DNA from: Candidatus Woesearchaeota archaeon | GTDB taxonomy: Archaea; Nanobdellota; Nanobdellia; Woesearchaeales; SM23-78 | Direction: 5' to 3' | DNA: 6,466 bases | NCBI GenBank assembly: GCA_019322375.1 | Contig: JAHWIP010000041.1 | Location: 1 to 6,466 of the forward strand | Shown here: piece by piece, positions 1 to 5,622 of the stretch | Layout: every line of letters starts with the position of its first letter | Position numbering within the stretch: the first letter of the stretch is position 1 | Notes under the pieces: model-generated | Seen by the model: only the letters and a program-made list of their open reading frames with translations | What the model was told of the DNA's origin: nothing | The model's database searches: none | Program-made: the position numbers and the translations under genes

Positions 1-1171
1 CGCTCTTCCTAAGGTTTCTTCTATGAATTCTTATTCTGTAATTATTGTCTATTCTTACTAAATCTTGTATTTTTAATAAGTTCTTATCAATTTTTTTATC
101 ATCCCTAATCTTCATTTTTTTCTGTTTTAAACCTCTTTTTAGTATTTTTAAGTATTCTTTTTGTTTTCTTGGATGCGCAAATCCTATATATATGAATTTC
201 TTTAAATTTTGAATGTTAATGGTCAGGACTTTTTCAGTTTCTTTAGTTCTAATTTCATTGTATTTTAAGTATGTTTGGCATTCTTTTAACAGATTCTTAT
301 CTGAAGAACAAAAATCTATTACACCATCTTTATTCACACTTCCATCTGTGTCAAAGCATCCCATCCAAAAATATTTTTCCAAATCTTTTTTGCTGAGGTT
401 TAACATGCTTGGTTTTCTTAATATGGCTTCTTTTTTCTTTCCATAGGGCAATCCAAAAAAGAAGTTTAGGAATCTACAGAAAGGTTTGTTATTTGCTGTT
501 AAAATACATTTTGTTCTCTTTAATCTTATGTTTGGTCTTATTCCTAAATCTCGAAGTAAATTTGATAATTTAACTACAAATTCATGAGATTGAAGTAATC
601 TTTCTTTTTTAGAGCTTCCGTCCACCAAAACCCATCTTTTACCTTTTTTATCTATATGACCGTCTCCTACTGAGCATCCGGCTAGATAAATTAATTGAGG
701 ATTTAATAAGTCATCTAATGTCTTTGGACAATAAAATTTGCTTTTATTTACAAAATCAGTGATGTACTCAGTTTCTTCTATGAACTCTGCTAATTCTTTC
801 TTATCCTTACTTATCAACCTTAAAAGAATTAAAGGAACTACTCTAGTGTTAAACCATCTATTAACCCCTTCTTTTGTGACAATTCTTCTGTTTGTATATC
901 TCTCCAGAAGTTTTATAACTTCTTTTCCATCTTTAAACCTATTTTTGATTATATTTAAGAGTTTTTGACTTATTTTCACATAAACGGTTTTTTGTAGTGG
1001 CTGGCATATTTTATCTTTCTTAATAAAATCATCTTTTTTTACAAAAGCTGAGAATAAATTCAATATTTTCTTTTCTTCATCTAGAAAAATTAAATGACTG
1101 TTTTTATTTCTAATTAAATCGTTAGCTGTTTCTTTGTTCAATAACAACGAGTCATTTTTGTAATTTAACAT
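1..1171 (-). CDS. LAGLIDADG homing endonuclease, 3' end beyond left edge
   Basis: Translating the minus strand from the ATG at 1171 gives 390 open codons that run off the left edge. Two LAGLIDADG-type motifs are visible. The first is around residues 160-172 (LIYLAGCSVGDGHI, acidic D170). The second is around residues 267-279 (YFWMGCFDTDGSV, acidic D276). Two motifs in one chain indicate a monomeric, pseudo-symmetric DNA endonuclease that makes a site-specific double-strand break and promotes copying of its host element. A further motif near 330-341 (GFAHPRKQKEYL) is typical of the C-terminal half of this family. The first ~155 residues are helical and basic and I do not recognise them; they may be a DNA-binding extension. 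No intein splicing blocks are seen. An AAGGGTG ribosome site (1177-1183) lies 5 nt before the ATG, so it is probably translated on its own. It lies on the same strand as, and just downstream of, the abce1 5' fragment. Confidence 0.9.
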   Translation of the reverse strand, partial: MLNYKNDSLLLNKETANDLIRNKNSHLIFLDEEKKILNLFSAFVKKDDFIKKDKICQPLQKTVYVKISQKLLNIIKNRFKDGKEVIKLLERYTNRRIVTKEGVNRWFNTRVVPLILLRLISKDKKELAEFIEETEYITDFVNKSKFYCPKTLDDLLNPQLIYLAGCSVGDGHIDKKGKRWVLVDGSSKKERLLQSHEFVVKLSNLLRDLGIRPNIRLKRTKCILTANNKPFCRFLNFFFGLPYGKKKEAILRKPSMLNLSKKDLEKYFWMGCFDTDGSVNKDGVIDFCSSDKNLLKECQTYLKYNEIRTKETEKVLTINIQNLKKFIYIGFAHPRKQKEYLKILKRGLKQKKMKIRDDKKIDKNLLKIQDLVRIDNNYRIRIHRRNLRKS

Positions 1172-1211
1172 TTTTACACCCTTTAAAAAATGTTTAAATT
1201 GCTAAAAAATG

Positions 1212-1238
1212 ATGAAGTTGTTGACTAAAGGACTTCAT
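1212..1238 (-). repeat. Stem-loop inside the putative intron, upstream of the endonuclease
   Basis: There is a perfect 7-bp inverted repeat, ATGAAGT/ACTTCAT, with a 13-nt loop. It lies between the end of the ABCE1 frame and the endonuclease start. It could be part of intron RNA structure or of the endonuclease leader. A 7-bp stem in AT-rich DNA may also be chance. Confidence 0.35.
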
Positions 1239-1289
1239 GAGGTTAGAAGAAGGTCACATTATTTAAATTTTTCCCTAGCCAATACAAAC

Positions 1290-1385
1290 TTATTTCCTGT
1301 TAACAGGGCACACCCTAATGCAGAGGTAGTCTCCGCAGCCCTGTGGACTGCATTTCTCTTTTTTAACTATGCATATGCGGGTCAT
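1290..1385 (-). CDS. abce1: ABCE1/RLI ribosome-recycling ATPase, N-terminal Fe-S fragment (exon 1 or broken gene)
   Basis: The 31 codons from ATG 1385 read MTRICIVKKEKCSPQGCG then DYLCIRVCPVNRK, followed by TAA. This matches the start of ABCE1 (RNase L inhibitor): a TRI-IV strand, then Cys spacing C-x4-C-x4-C-x3-CPV-R, which supplies ligands for the N-terminal [4Fe-4S] domain. ABCE1 is a soluble ATPase, essential in archaea and eukaryotes, that splits ribosomes after termination. The usual protein is about 590-600 residues, so only about 5% is present. The second ferredoxin motif and both ATPase domains are missing here and would have to lie left of the window. The frame fails just after the conserved CPVNR, at the point where the LAGLIDADG-bearing block begins. 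There is no Shine-Dalgarno site, but a TATA box about 27 nt upstream fits a leaderless start. I am confident of the homology; exon versus pseudogene is unresolved. The real exon boundary may be a few bases inside this interval. Confidence 0.82.
   Translation of the reverse strand: MTRICIVKKEKCSPQGCGDYLCIRVCPVNRK
1296..1307. repeat. 12-bp perfect palindrome at the abce1 break
   Basis: CCTGTTAACAGG is its own reverse complement. It spans the codons for Pro-Val-Asn-Arg, the last conserved residues of ABCE1 before the frame is lost. Its position at the insertion junction makes it a candidate core of the homing site or of a splice-site structure. The palindrome may also be a coincidence of codon choice. 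Confidence 0.5.
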
Positions 1386-1407
1386 GTTGTTTAGTATCTA
1401 GACTTGG

Positions 1408-1416
1408 TTTTTAAAT
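1408..1416 (-). promoter_or_regulatory. TATA box for abce1
   Basis: The minus strand reads ATTTAAAAA, centred 27 nt before ATG 1385, the normal distance from an archaeal TATA box to a transcription start. Transcripts would start at or next to the ATG, so the mRNA would be leaderless. The box touches the stop codon of the upstream Lrp-type gene. Confidence 0.5.
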
Positions 1417-2414
1417 CATTCTGCTGCCTTATATTCTTTTAATGTGTCTCTTGGAAAATAATTATATTTATATTCACGGTATAAAGGTAGGATTTCAAAG
1501 CCTTGGATCACTTCTTTGAATTTATCCCTTACATCTCTTGTAAGCTTTAACAGATCTTCTTTTGTTTCTACTTCAAACTCTATTTCAAAGTCCCACGGAC
1601 CTATTAATCTTAGGATTGCTATAACATTGACGTTTGTTTGTAAATAATTCATGATTTCTAGTTCTTTTTTCTCAGTAATATTTTGAAACTTGATTAATGC
1701 TTTGTATGCTGCCCACTTAGTGTTTCCAACCTGGATTGATGGTTTAAACCCTTGTATTAGCCCTGTCTTTTTCATGTTTTTTATTCTTAGTATGACTGTG
1801 TTCGGGCTAATTCCTAGTTTATTCGCTATTTCAACAGAACTCATTCTTGCATTTTCAGAGATTAATTCTAGGATTTTTAGATCAGTGTTATCTACTTTTG
1901 CTGGCTTGAATTCATGACCAAAATAAATAACTGGTTTTATCTCTCTTATTTTTTTGTTAAGATAGTCTCTTCCAAAAAAGGTTCCACCAATTGTTATAAG
2001 AATATCATGGTTTTGTATCTGATCTGGAAACTTGTTTTTTAGTTCTCTTAAGAATTCATTGTATTGAACCACATTTTTAGCCGTGAAATTAACTAATAAA
2101 TCCCATCTTCCTCCACAACCCACTAGCCACAGAACATTAGGATGTTTTAGTAAGTAATTTATTATTTCTTTGTATTTCTGATCAGATATATTGCTGAACC
2201 TTATCATTGTTCTGTAGCTTGTATAACCTAACATTGCAAAATTAACAACAGTGTGGAACCCATAGAGAACATTTCTTTTTAATAATGAATTAATCCTATA
2301 ACTCACTACTTGCTGGCTTGTTCCTAGTTTTTTAGCTATTTGAGAAAGGGTTTGCCTGGCATTGTTTTCTAGTTCCCCTAACAGCTTTAAGTCAACTTTA
2401 TCTAATTTACTCAT
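1416..2414 (-). CDS. Tandem Lrp/AsnC-family transcriptional regulator (two HTH-RAM modules)
   Basis: The 332-aa protein is a duplication of the Lrp/AsnC architecture. Module 1 has a winged HTH at about residues 5-50 (VDLKLLGELENNARQTLSQ onward) and a RAM-like ligand/oligomerisation domain at about 60-150. Module 2 has an HTH at about 174-218 (DNTDLKILELISENARMSS onward) and a RAM domain at about 228-325. Ordinary Lrp proteins are about 150-165 aa, so this is double length. Such proteins bind DNA as oligomers and usually sense amino acids. It is transcribed divergently from an amino-acid-type binding protein, so control of that gene and of itself is a reasonable inference; the ligand is unknown. 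The ATG at 2414 lacks a clear Shine-Dalgarno site but follows a TATA box by about 29 nt. The abce1 start lies 30 nt beyond its stop on the same strand. Confidence 0.88.
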   Translation of the reverse strand: MSKLDKVDLKLLGELENNARQTLSQIAKKLGTSQQVVSYRINSLLKRNVLYGFHTVVNFAMLGYTSYRTMIRFSNISDQKYKEIINYLLKHPNVLWLVGCGGRWDLLVNFTAKNVVQYNEFLRELKNKFPDQIQNHDILITIGGTFFGRDYLNKKIREIKPVIYFGHEFKPAKVDNTDLKILELISENARMSSVEIANKLGISPNTVILRIKNMKKTGLIQGFKPSIQVGNTKWAAYKALIKFQNITEKKELEIMNYLQTNVNVIAILRLIGPWDFEIEFEVETKEDLLKLTRDVRDKFKEVIQGFEILPLYREYKYNYFPRDTLKEYKAAE

Positions 2415-2435
2415 AATATTTGTTATATTCTTATT

Positions 2436-2450
2436 ATTTATATAAATATT
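2436..2450 (-). promoter_or_regulatory. TATA box for the Lrp-type regulator
   Basis: The minus strand contains AATATTTATATAAAT, with the core centred about 29 nt before ATG 2414. The core TTTATATAAA is palindromic. Spacing implies a leaderless or nearly leaderless mRNA. Confidence 0.55.
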
Positions 2451-2478
2451 GCGTTTTTACAAAAAAATTAATTCAAAG

Positions 2479-2492
2479 TTTTAATAAATTAA
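2479..2492 (+). promoter_or_regulatory. Possible TATA box for the binding-protein operon
   Basis: TTTTAATAAATTAA lies about 105 nt before the livK-like ATG. Transcription would start near 2510 and give a leader of about 80 nt containing the two dyads below. The closer AT tract at 2565-2574 is too near the ATG, since it would place the start inside the gene. The region is AT-rich, so this is tentative. Confidence 0.35.
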
Positions 2493-2510
2493 CACTATTT
2501 ACGACCAAGT

Positions 2511-2532
2511 AGTTAACCCAATTGTATCAACT
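2511..2532. promoter_or_regulatory. Imperfect 22-bp dyad, candidate Lrp operator
   Basis: Pattern AGTTnAnnCAATTGnnTnAACT: 16 of 22 positions are symmetric, centred on CAATTG. It lies in the divergent spacer next to the inferred livK transcription start, where an Lrp-type repressor could act. No binding evidence exists in the sequence beyond symmetry and location. Confidence 0.35.
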
Positions 2533-2540
2533 TTTTGTCT

Positions 2541-2561
2541 CAGAAAGCAATTTGCTTTCTG
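2541..2561. promoter_or_regulatory. Perfect 10-bp inverted repeat upstream of the binding-protein gene
   Basis: CAGAAAGCAA, one base, then TTGCTTTCTG. The repeat ends 28 nt before ATG 2590, upstream of the ribosome site. In DNA it would be a 21-bp operator-like dyad; in the inferred leader RNA it would form a long stem with almost no loop. It is not followed by a T tract, so it does not look like a bacterial-type terminator. Confidence 0.5.
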
Positions 2562-2589
2562 GGATTTTAAAAATAACAGGTGATTACAG

Positions 2590-3711
2590 ATGAAAAGAAT
2601 ACTCTTAATTATACTAGCGCTAGCTCTATTAACAGGCTGCGCCCAAACACCAGTAGGACAAGTTGTTAAAGAAGATACCATAAAGATAGGCTTTATTGGT
2701 CCTCTTAGCGGAGAGCTTGCTTCTTGGGGAGAGAATGAGAGATTAGGAATTGAGTTAGCATTAAAAGAAATTAATGATGCTGGAGGCATTAATGGAAAGA
2801 AAATAGAAGTGATTTACGAAGATGGCAAGTGTGAACCAAAAGCAGCAGCAACAGCAGCTCAAAAATTAATAAATATTGACAAAGTAAAAGCTATTATTGG
2901 AGAAACATGTTCATCAGCAACTTTAGCAGCAGCGCCAATAGCAGAGAAGAACAAAGTTATCTTAATTAGCCCTGTTTCTGGTGCTGATTCAATAAGCCAA
3001 GCAGGAGATTTCATCTTTAGAAACTTTATTACTAATAATGCTTATGCAGTAAAAGGAGCAAAGATTATAGAGCAAGAGTTAGGTAGTAAAAGAGTTGCTG
3101 TTCTTTATATTAACAATGATGCAGGTGTTAGCACTAAGGATAAGTTTATAGAGCATTTTAATGGAGACATAGTTAGTGTAGAAGGCTATGCTCCTGATAC
3201 ACGGGATTTTAGGACTCTTTTATTAAAAGTTAAGCAAACAAATCCTGATCTTATCTATCTATCAGGATATTGGCCAGACGGAGGTTTAATCTTAAAACAA
3301 GCAAAAGAACTTAACATAGAAACCCAGTTCTTTGGCAGCAATGATGCTTATGATACACCAGAACTTCTAGAAATAGCTGGAGATAGTGCTGATAGTTTTA
3401 TTATTCTGTCTGCAATTGCCCATGCAGGACCTAGATATGATGATTTTGAAAACAAGTTCAAGCAGGCTTATGAAAAGGAGCCTCCTATTTTTTCAGAATA
3501 TGCATATGACCTAGCAAATATATTAACTCTTGCAATAAAGGAGAAGGGTTATGATTCTGAAGGAATAAGAGATTATTTGTATGATTTAGAGGATTATCAG
3601 GGAGCCTCTAATGTTATAAATTTTGATGAGAATGGTGACTTAGAGCATTCTGCTATGCTAATGAAGATTGTTGAGGATGATGAATTTAAGAATTTAAAGG
3701 TGATTATATGA
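2590..3711 (+). CDS. Branched-chain amino-acid-type ABC substrate-binding lipoprotein (LivK-like)
   Basis: The 373-aa protein begins with a lipoprotein signal: basic MKR, a hydrophobic stretch at 4-14, then lipobox LTGC with Cys17 as the anchor. The mature protein has the type 1 periplasmic-binding fold: IKIGFIGPLSGELASWGEN at about 31-49, then the GIELALKEINDAGGINGKK block at about 52-70 that is a signature of LivK/Leu-binding proteins. It would be tethered outside the membrane and capture small ligands, typically branched-chain or other amino acids, for an ABC importer. Length is normal for the family. A perfect archaeal Shine-Dalgarno AGGTGAT (2578-2584) sits 5 nt before the ATG. No LivH/M/G/F permease or ATPase genes are adjacent, so the partner is elsewhere or the protein works as a sensor. 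Its stop overlaps the next start (ATGA). Ligand identity cannot be read from sequence. Confidence 0.9.
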   Translation: MKRILLIILALALLTGCAQTPVGQVVKEDTIKIGFIGPLSGELASWGENERLGIELALKEINDAGGINGKKIEVIYEDGKCEPKAAATAAQKLINIDKVKAIIGETCSSATLAAAPIAEKNKVILISPVSGADSISQAGDFIFRNFITNNAYAVKGAKIIEQELGSKRVAVLYINNDAGVSTKDKFIEHFNGDIVSVEGYAPDTRDFRTLLLKVKQTNPDLIYLSGYWPDGGLILKQAKELNIETQFFGSNDAYDTPELLEIAGDSADSFIILSAIAHAGPRYDDFENKFKQAYEKEPPIFSEYAYDLANILTLAIKEKGYDSEGIRDYLYDLEDYQGASNVINFDENGDLEHSAMLMKIVEDDEFKNLKVII

Positions 3712-4259
3712 GAACAATCAAGATTGAAGATAATTTAATATACGAGTCAAGAGAAAGAACAATCCTTTCTTTTTTTAATTGGGAAACCCTTGCTGATATC
3801 AAGAGTGATTCATACAGTGTAGATAGATATCATGGGAGGAGAAATCGATATATTGGTTATGTTCTAAGAGATTATGCTAGTAAGAAGGGATTTAACCAAG
3901 AAGATGTTAATATTGCTTTTGCTTTGTCTTATATGCATTGGCCTTTTCATTTTATAAATAAAGATTTAGAAATGGCAAAGATTGCATTGGATTCAATAAA
4001 TTTTCCTTGTAAAGATAATACTTTGTTTTGGGAGTCTTTTGGTAAAGTAGTATTATCAGAAGATTATGTTTCTGAAGAAGCTTTAAGAAAAGTAATAACT
4101 TGTTATGAATTTTCAGGAAACAAGGAGGATGTAAGGAATTTAACTAAGAAATTGATTAAAAAGACTATTAATGTTGATTTAGAGGATGTTGAACATATCA
4201 AGATTCTAGAAGAGATTATTGAAGAGGCTAAAGAGCATAAGAGATATTTCTCAGAATAG
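3708..4259 (+). CDS. Conserved-looking hypothetical protein coupled to the binding protein
   Basis: The 183-aa product is not recognised. It is predicted soluble, mostly helical and charged, with no signal peptide or membrane segment. Visible features are an Arg/Tyr-rich patch at about 37-57 (SVDRYHGRRNRYIGYVLRD), an aromatic patch YMHWPFHF near 75-82, two cysteines (about 101 and 132), and an acidic C-terminal helix. The start overlaps the binding-protein stop by 4 nt and has AAGGTGAT (3697-3704) 3 nt upstream. It is therefore translationally coupled and probably functions with the lipoprotein, although it would remain in the cytoplasm. Codon use resembles its neighbours. It converges with the nucleotidyltransferase gene. 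No function is assigned. Confidence 0.8.
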   Translation: MRTIKIEDNLIYESRERTILSFFNWETLADIKSDSYSVDRYHGRRNRYIGYVLRDYASKKGFNQEDVNIAFALSYMHWPFHFINKDLEMAKIALDSINFPCKDNTLFWESFGKVVLSEDYVSEEALRKVITCYEFSGNKEDVRNLTKKLIKKTINVDLEDVEHIKILEEIIEEAKEHKRYFSE

Positions 4260-4312
4260 CCTTTTAATGATTAAGATTAATTCTTATTAAACATTTACTC
4301 CTAACTCTTAAG

Positions 4313-4963
4313 TTATTTCTTCTTCACAGCTTTGTATATCTGCTTAAAATACTTTTCTTCTATGAAAAAGTATTTTTTTAATTCCTTTAGTGTTTTTTCT
4401 GTGTCTAGCAAGGCCCAGGTGTCTCCGTGCTCATGCTGCCATATTGCTTCATCAACCAGGTATTGCCAGTCAAAGTTCTTGTCTTTGGATATTATTTTTT
4501 TTATATCATCAAAGTCATTTTGCCTGTCTGTCACTGCTTTTAGTAGAACTATGTGTTCTTTTCTTAAGACGTTTATCTTTAGTGTGTTTTCTTCTTTGAA
4601 CTCATGCACTGCATAAAGGTCTTCTTTTATTTTTGGACTTATTACTGTTTTGAATATTTTTTTTACAAATAAATCAAATCGTGTTTCATCTCTTTTATAC
4701 ATTACTGGTCTGTTCTTGTCTCTTAATTTTTCAGGAATGTAAATTTTTATTGGGTCTGACTTTTCAAACCCCAGTTCTTCCAGTGCCTTGATAAATTCCT
4801 GCCGGTCTTCTTCTTTTTCAAACAATAAATCTATATCCTTTGTTTCATCTTTATAGCCGTAGAACATCATGGCTGTGCCTCCAAAAGCATAACAGCTGAT
4901 GTTATTGCTTATGTTGTTAGCAATTAACCTGAGCAGGTCTAATTGATCATTGTGTGTTATCAT
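4313..4963 (-). CDS. Nucleotidyltransferase, AbiEii/DUF6036-like (possible toxin)
   Basis: The 216-aa protein shows the DNA-polymerase-beta-type nucleotidyltransferase signature. It has GGTAMMFYGY at about 28-37, the catalytic DxD pair D43/D45 in KDIDLLF, and a likely third acidic residue, D96, in RFDLFV. Downstream, K141 and the DRQNDFDDI segment (145-153) resemble the K and DRxKDxxD motifs of AbiEii-type toxins. Such enzymes transfer nucleotides to RNA or protein targets; some AbiEii homologues block growth by modifying tRNA. It overlaps the upstream winged-helix gene by 4 nt (ATGA at 4960-4963) and has AAAGGTGG a few bases before its ATG. The gene order (HTH first, nucleotidyltransferase second) matches type IV AbiE systems. 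The fold is clear; the toxin role is inferred. A plain substrate-modifying nucleotidyltransferase remains possible. Confidence 0.82.
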   Translation of the reverse strand: MITHNDQLDLLRLIANNISNNISCYAFGGTAMMFYGYKDETKDIDLLFEKEEDRQEFIKALEELGFEKSDPIKIYIPEKLRDKNRPVMYKRDETRFDLFVKKIFKTVISPKIKEDLYAVHEFKEENTLKINVLRKEHIVLLKAVTDRQNDFDDIKKIISKDKNFDWQYLVDEAIWQHEHGDTWALLDTEKTLKELKKYFFIEEKYFKQIYKAVKKK

Positions 4964-5577
4964 GCTTCCACCTTTCTTAAATCTCCTTTTCTAAAGGGTA
5001 GTTCAACATTCCATTTCTTGCTTATATTTATGTATTTCTCTTCTTTTGTCGGATAATCTCCAATAAGGTAGTGCTTTTTTCTAGATGTTGTCTTAGTGTA
5101 TTTTTTAGGCATCCTTCTTACTTTAAAGTGCATCCTTGCCAAATCATATAATGCTCCGACTTTTTGCCAGCAACTCTTTTCTTTTGCCAGTTTGTAAAGC
5201 TTTGCCCAGTTAGTTATGTGGTTGAATAGCCTTAGGCTTGCGAGTATCACTCTAAAGCTTTTTGTTTGAATGGCATCTATTAATGCTTCTTCAGGTCCAT
5301 AAACACCGTGCACCTGGTGGTCATACCAGGGGTTGAGCTTCATTGGCGAGTACTTGTTTATTATGTCAAACATTCCTTTTTCTCTAGGTCTTTGCTTTCT
5401 TGCAGTTATCTTGTAAAGCCTTTTCTTTTTCCCTCCTCCGCTTGTTGTTACATGCCCTTGTTTTTTCAGCTTGCTGAGCAGGTTGAGTGCAGACTGGTGA
5501 GTAAGGTTAAGGGTCTTTGCCACAGTCTCCACTGTGTGCAGGCCTTCTAGTTTTAATAATACATCTTCCTTTAACAT
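4960..5577 (-). CDS. Winged-helix DNA-binding protein, AbiEi-like (possible antitoxin)
   Basis: The 205-aa protein has an N-terminal winged HTH at about residues 1-55. Segment VETVAKTLNLTHQSALNLLS is followed by LKKQGHV and a basic wing, GGGKKKRLYKI. A Pro/Arg linker follows. The C-terminal domain contains a PEEALIDAIQTKSFRVILA stretch and basic segments such as ARMHFKVRRMPKKYTK. A winged-HTH plus an extra domain placed before a nucleotidyltransferase is the AbiEi arrangement, in which the protein represses its operon and restrains the toxin. The identification rests mainly on architecture and context, since the C-terminal domain is only loosely reminiscent of AbiEi. A TATA box about 28 nt before ATG 5577 and no Shine-Dalgarno site suggest a leaderless first gene. 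It reads into the nucleotidyltransferase with a 4-nt overlap. Confidence 0.75.
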   Translation of the reverse strand: MLKEDVLLKLEGLHTVETVAKTLNLTHQSALNLLSKLKKQGHVTTSGGGKKKRLYKITARKQRPREKGMFDIINKYSPMKLNPWYDHQVHGVYGPEEALIDAIQTKSFRVILASLRLFNHITNWAKLYKLAKEKSCWQKVGALYDLARMHFKVRRMPKKYTKTTSRKKHYLIGDYPTKEEKYINISKKWNVELPFRKGDLRKVEA

Positions 5578-5601
5578 ATTTGATTATCTATATTAAGTTA
5601 T

Positions 5602-5609
5602 ATTTAAAT
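5602..5609 (-). promoter_or_regulatory. TATA box for the AbiE-like pair
   Basis: The minus strand reads TTTAAATA, close to the archaeal consensus, centred about 28 nt before ATG 5577. This fits a leaderless transcript of the winged-helix and nucleotidyltransferase genes. Confidence 0.55.
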
Positions 5610-5622
5610 TTTTCTATTTTTA

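Larger units (their letters stand above)
1..1289 (-). mobile_element. Putative homing-endonuclease-bearing intervening sequence (intron-like) in abce1
   Basis: The ABCE1 reading frame stops right after a highly conserved sequence, and a LAGLIDADG gene follows on the same strand. All three minus-strand frames between the ABCE1 fragment and the endonuclease contain stops, which excludes an in-frame intein. The block is visibly much more AT-rich than the 96-nt ABCE1 fragment (about 46% GC by hand count), suggesting foreign origin. LAGLIDADG genes commonly ride in archaeal bulge-helix-bulge introns or group I introns, and insert at conserved sites. The type cannot be decided because the 3' splice region is outside the window. 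The left boundary is unknown, and the right boundary is uncertain by roughly 10 nt around 1290-1300. A broken gene with an adjacent free-standing endonuclease is the main alternative. Confidence 0.5.

Noticed and set aside
213..968. Plus-strand reading frames of 77 and 76 aa
   Set aside because: Both are antisense to the continuous LAGLIDADG endonuclease frame and are low-complexity hydrophobic shadows.
1209..1215. C box (ATGATGA) of a C/D-box guide RNA
   Set aside because: No matching D, D' or C' boxes were found at suitable spacing.
1324..1335. AGACTA on the minus strand, resembling the 3' strand of group I intron P7
   Set aside because: It lies within the codons for the conserved ABCE1 Cys-Gly-Asp-Tyr segment, so it is coding, and no accompanying P3-P8 core could be identified.
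1..1385. Intein in ABCE1
   Set aside because: An intein needs one continuous frame. Here the ABCE1 frame ends in TAA at 1290-1292, the other two minus-strand frames also close before the endonuclease, and no splicing blocks are visible.
1209..1394. Plus-strand 61-aa reading frame
   Set aside because: It lies antisense to the ABCE1 N-terminal fragment, which matches a known family on the minus strand. The plus-strand product resembles nothing and lacks a ribosome site.
2499..2789. Minus-strand 96-aa reading frame over the start of the binding-protein gene
   Set aside because: It is the antisense shadow of a well-supported lipoprotein gene and of its ribosome site.
4260..4312. Terminator between the convergent genes
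   Set aside because: The spacer is AT-rich, but I see no convincing stem-loop or long T tract on either strand; only a weak 4-bp symmetry around TTAA.
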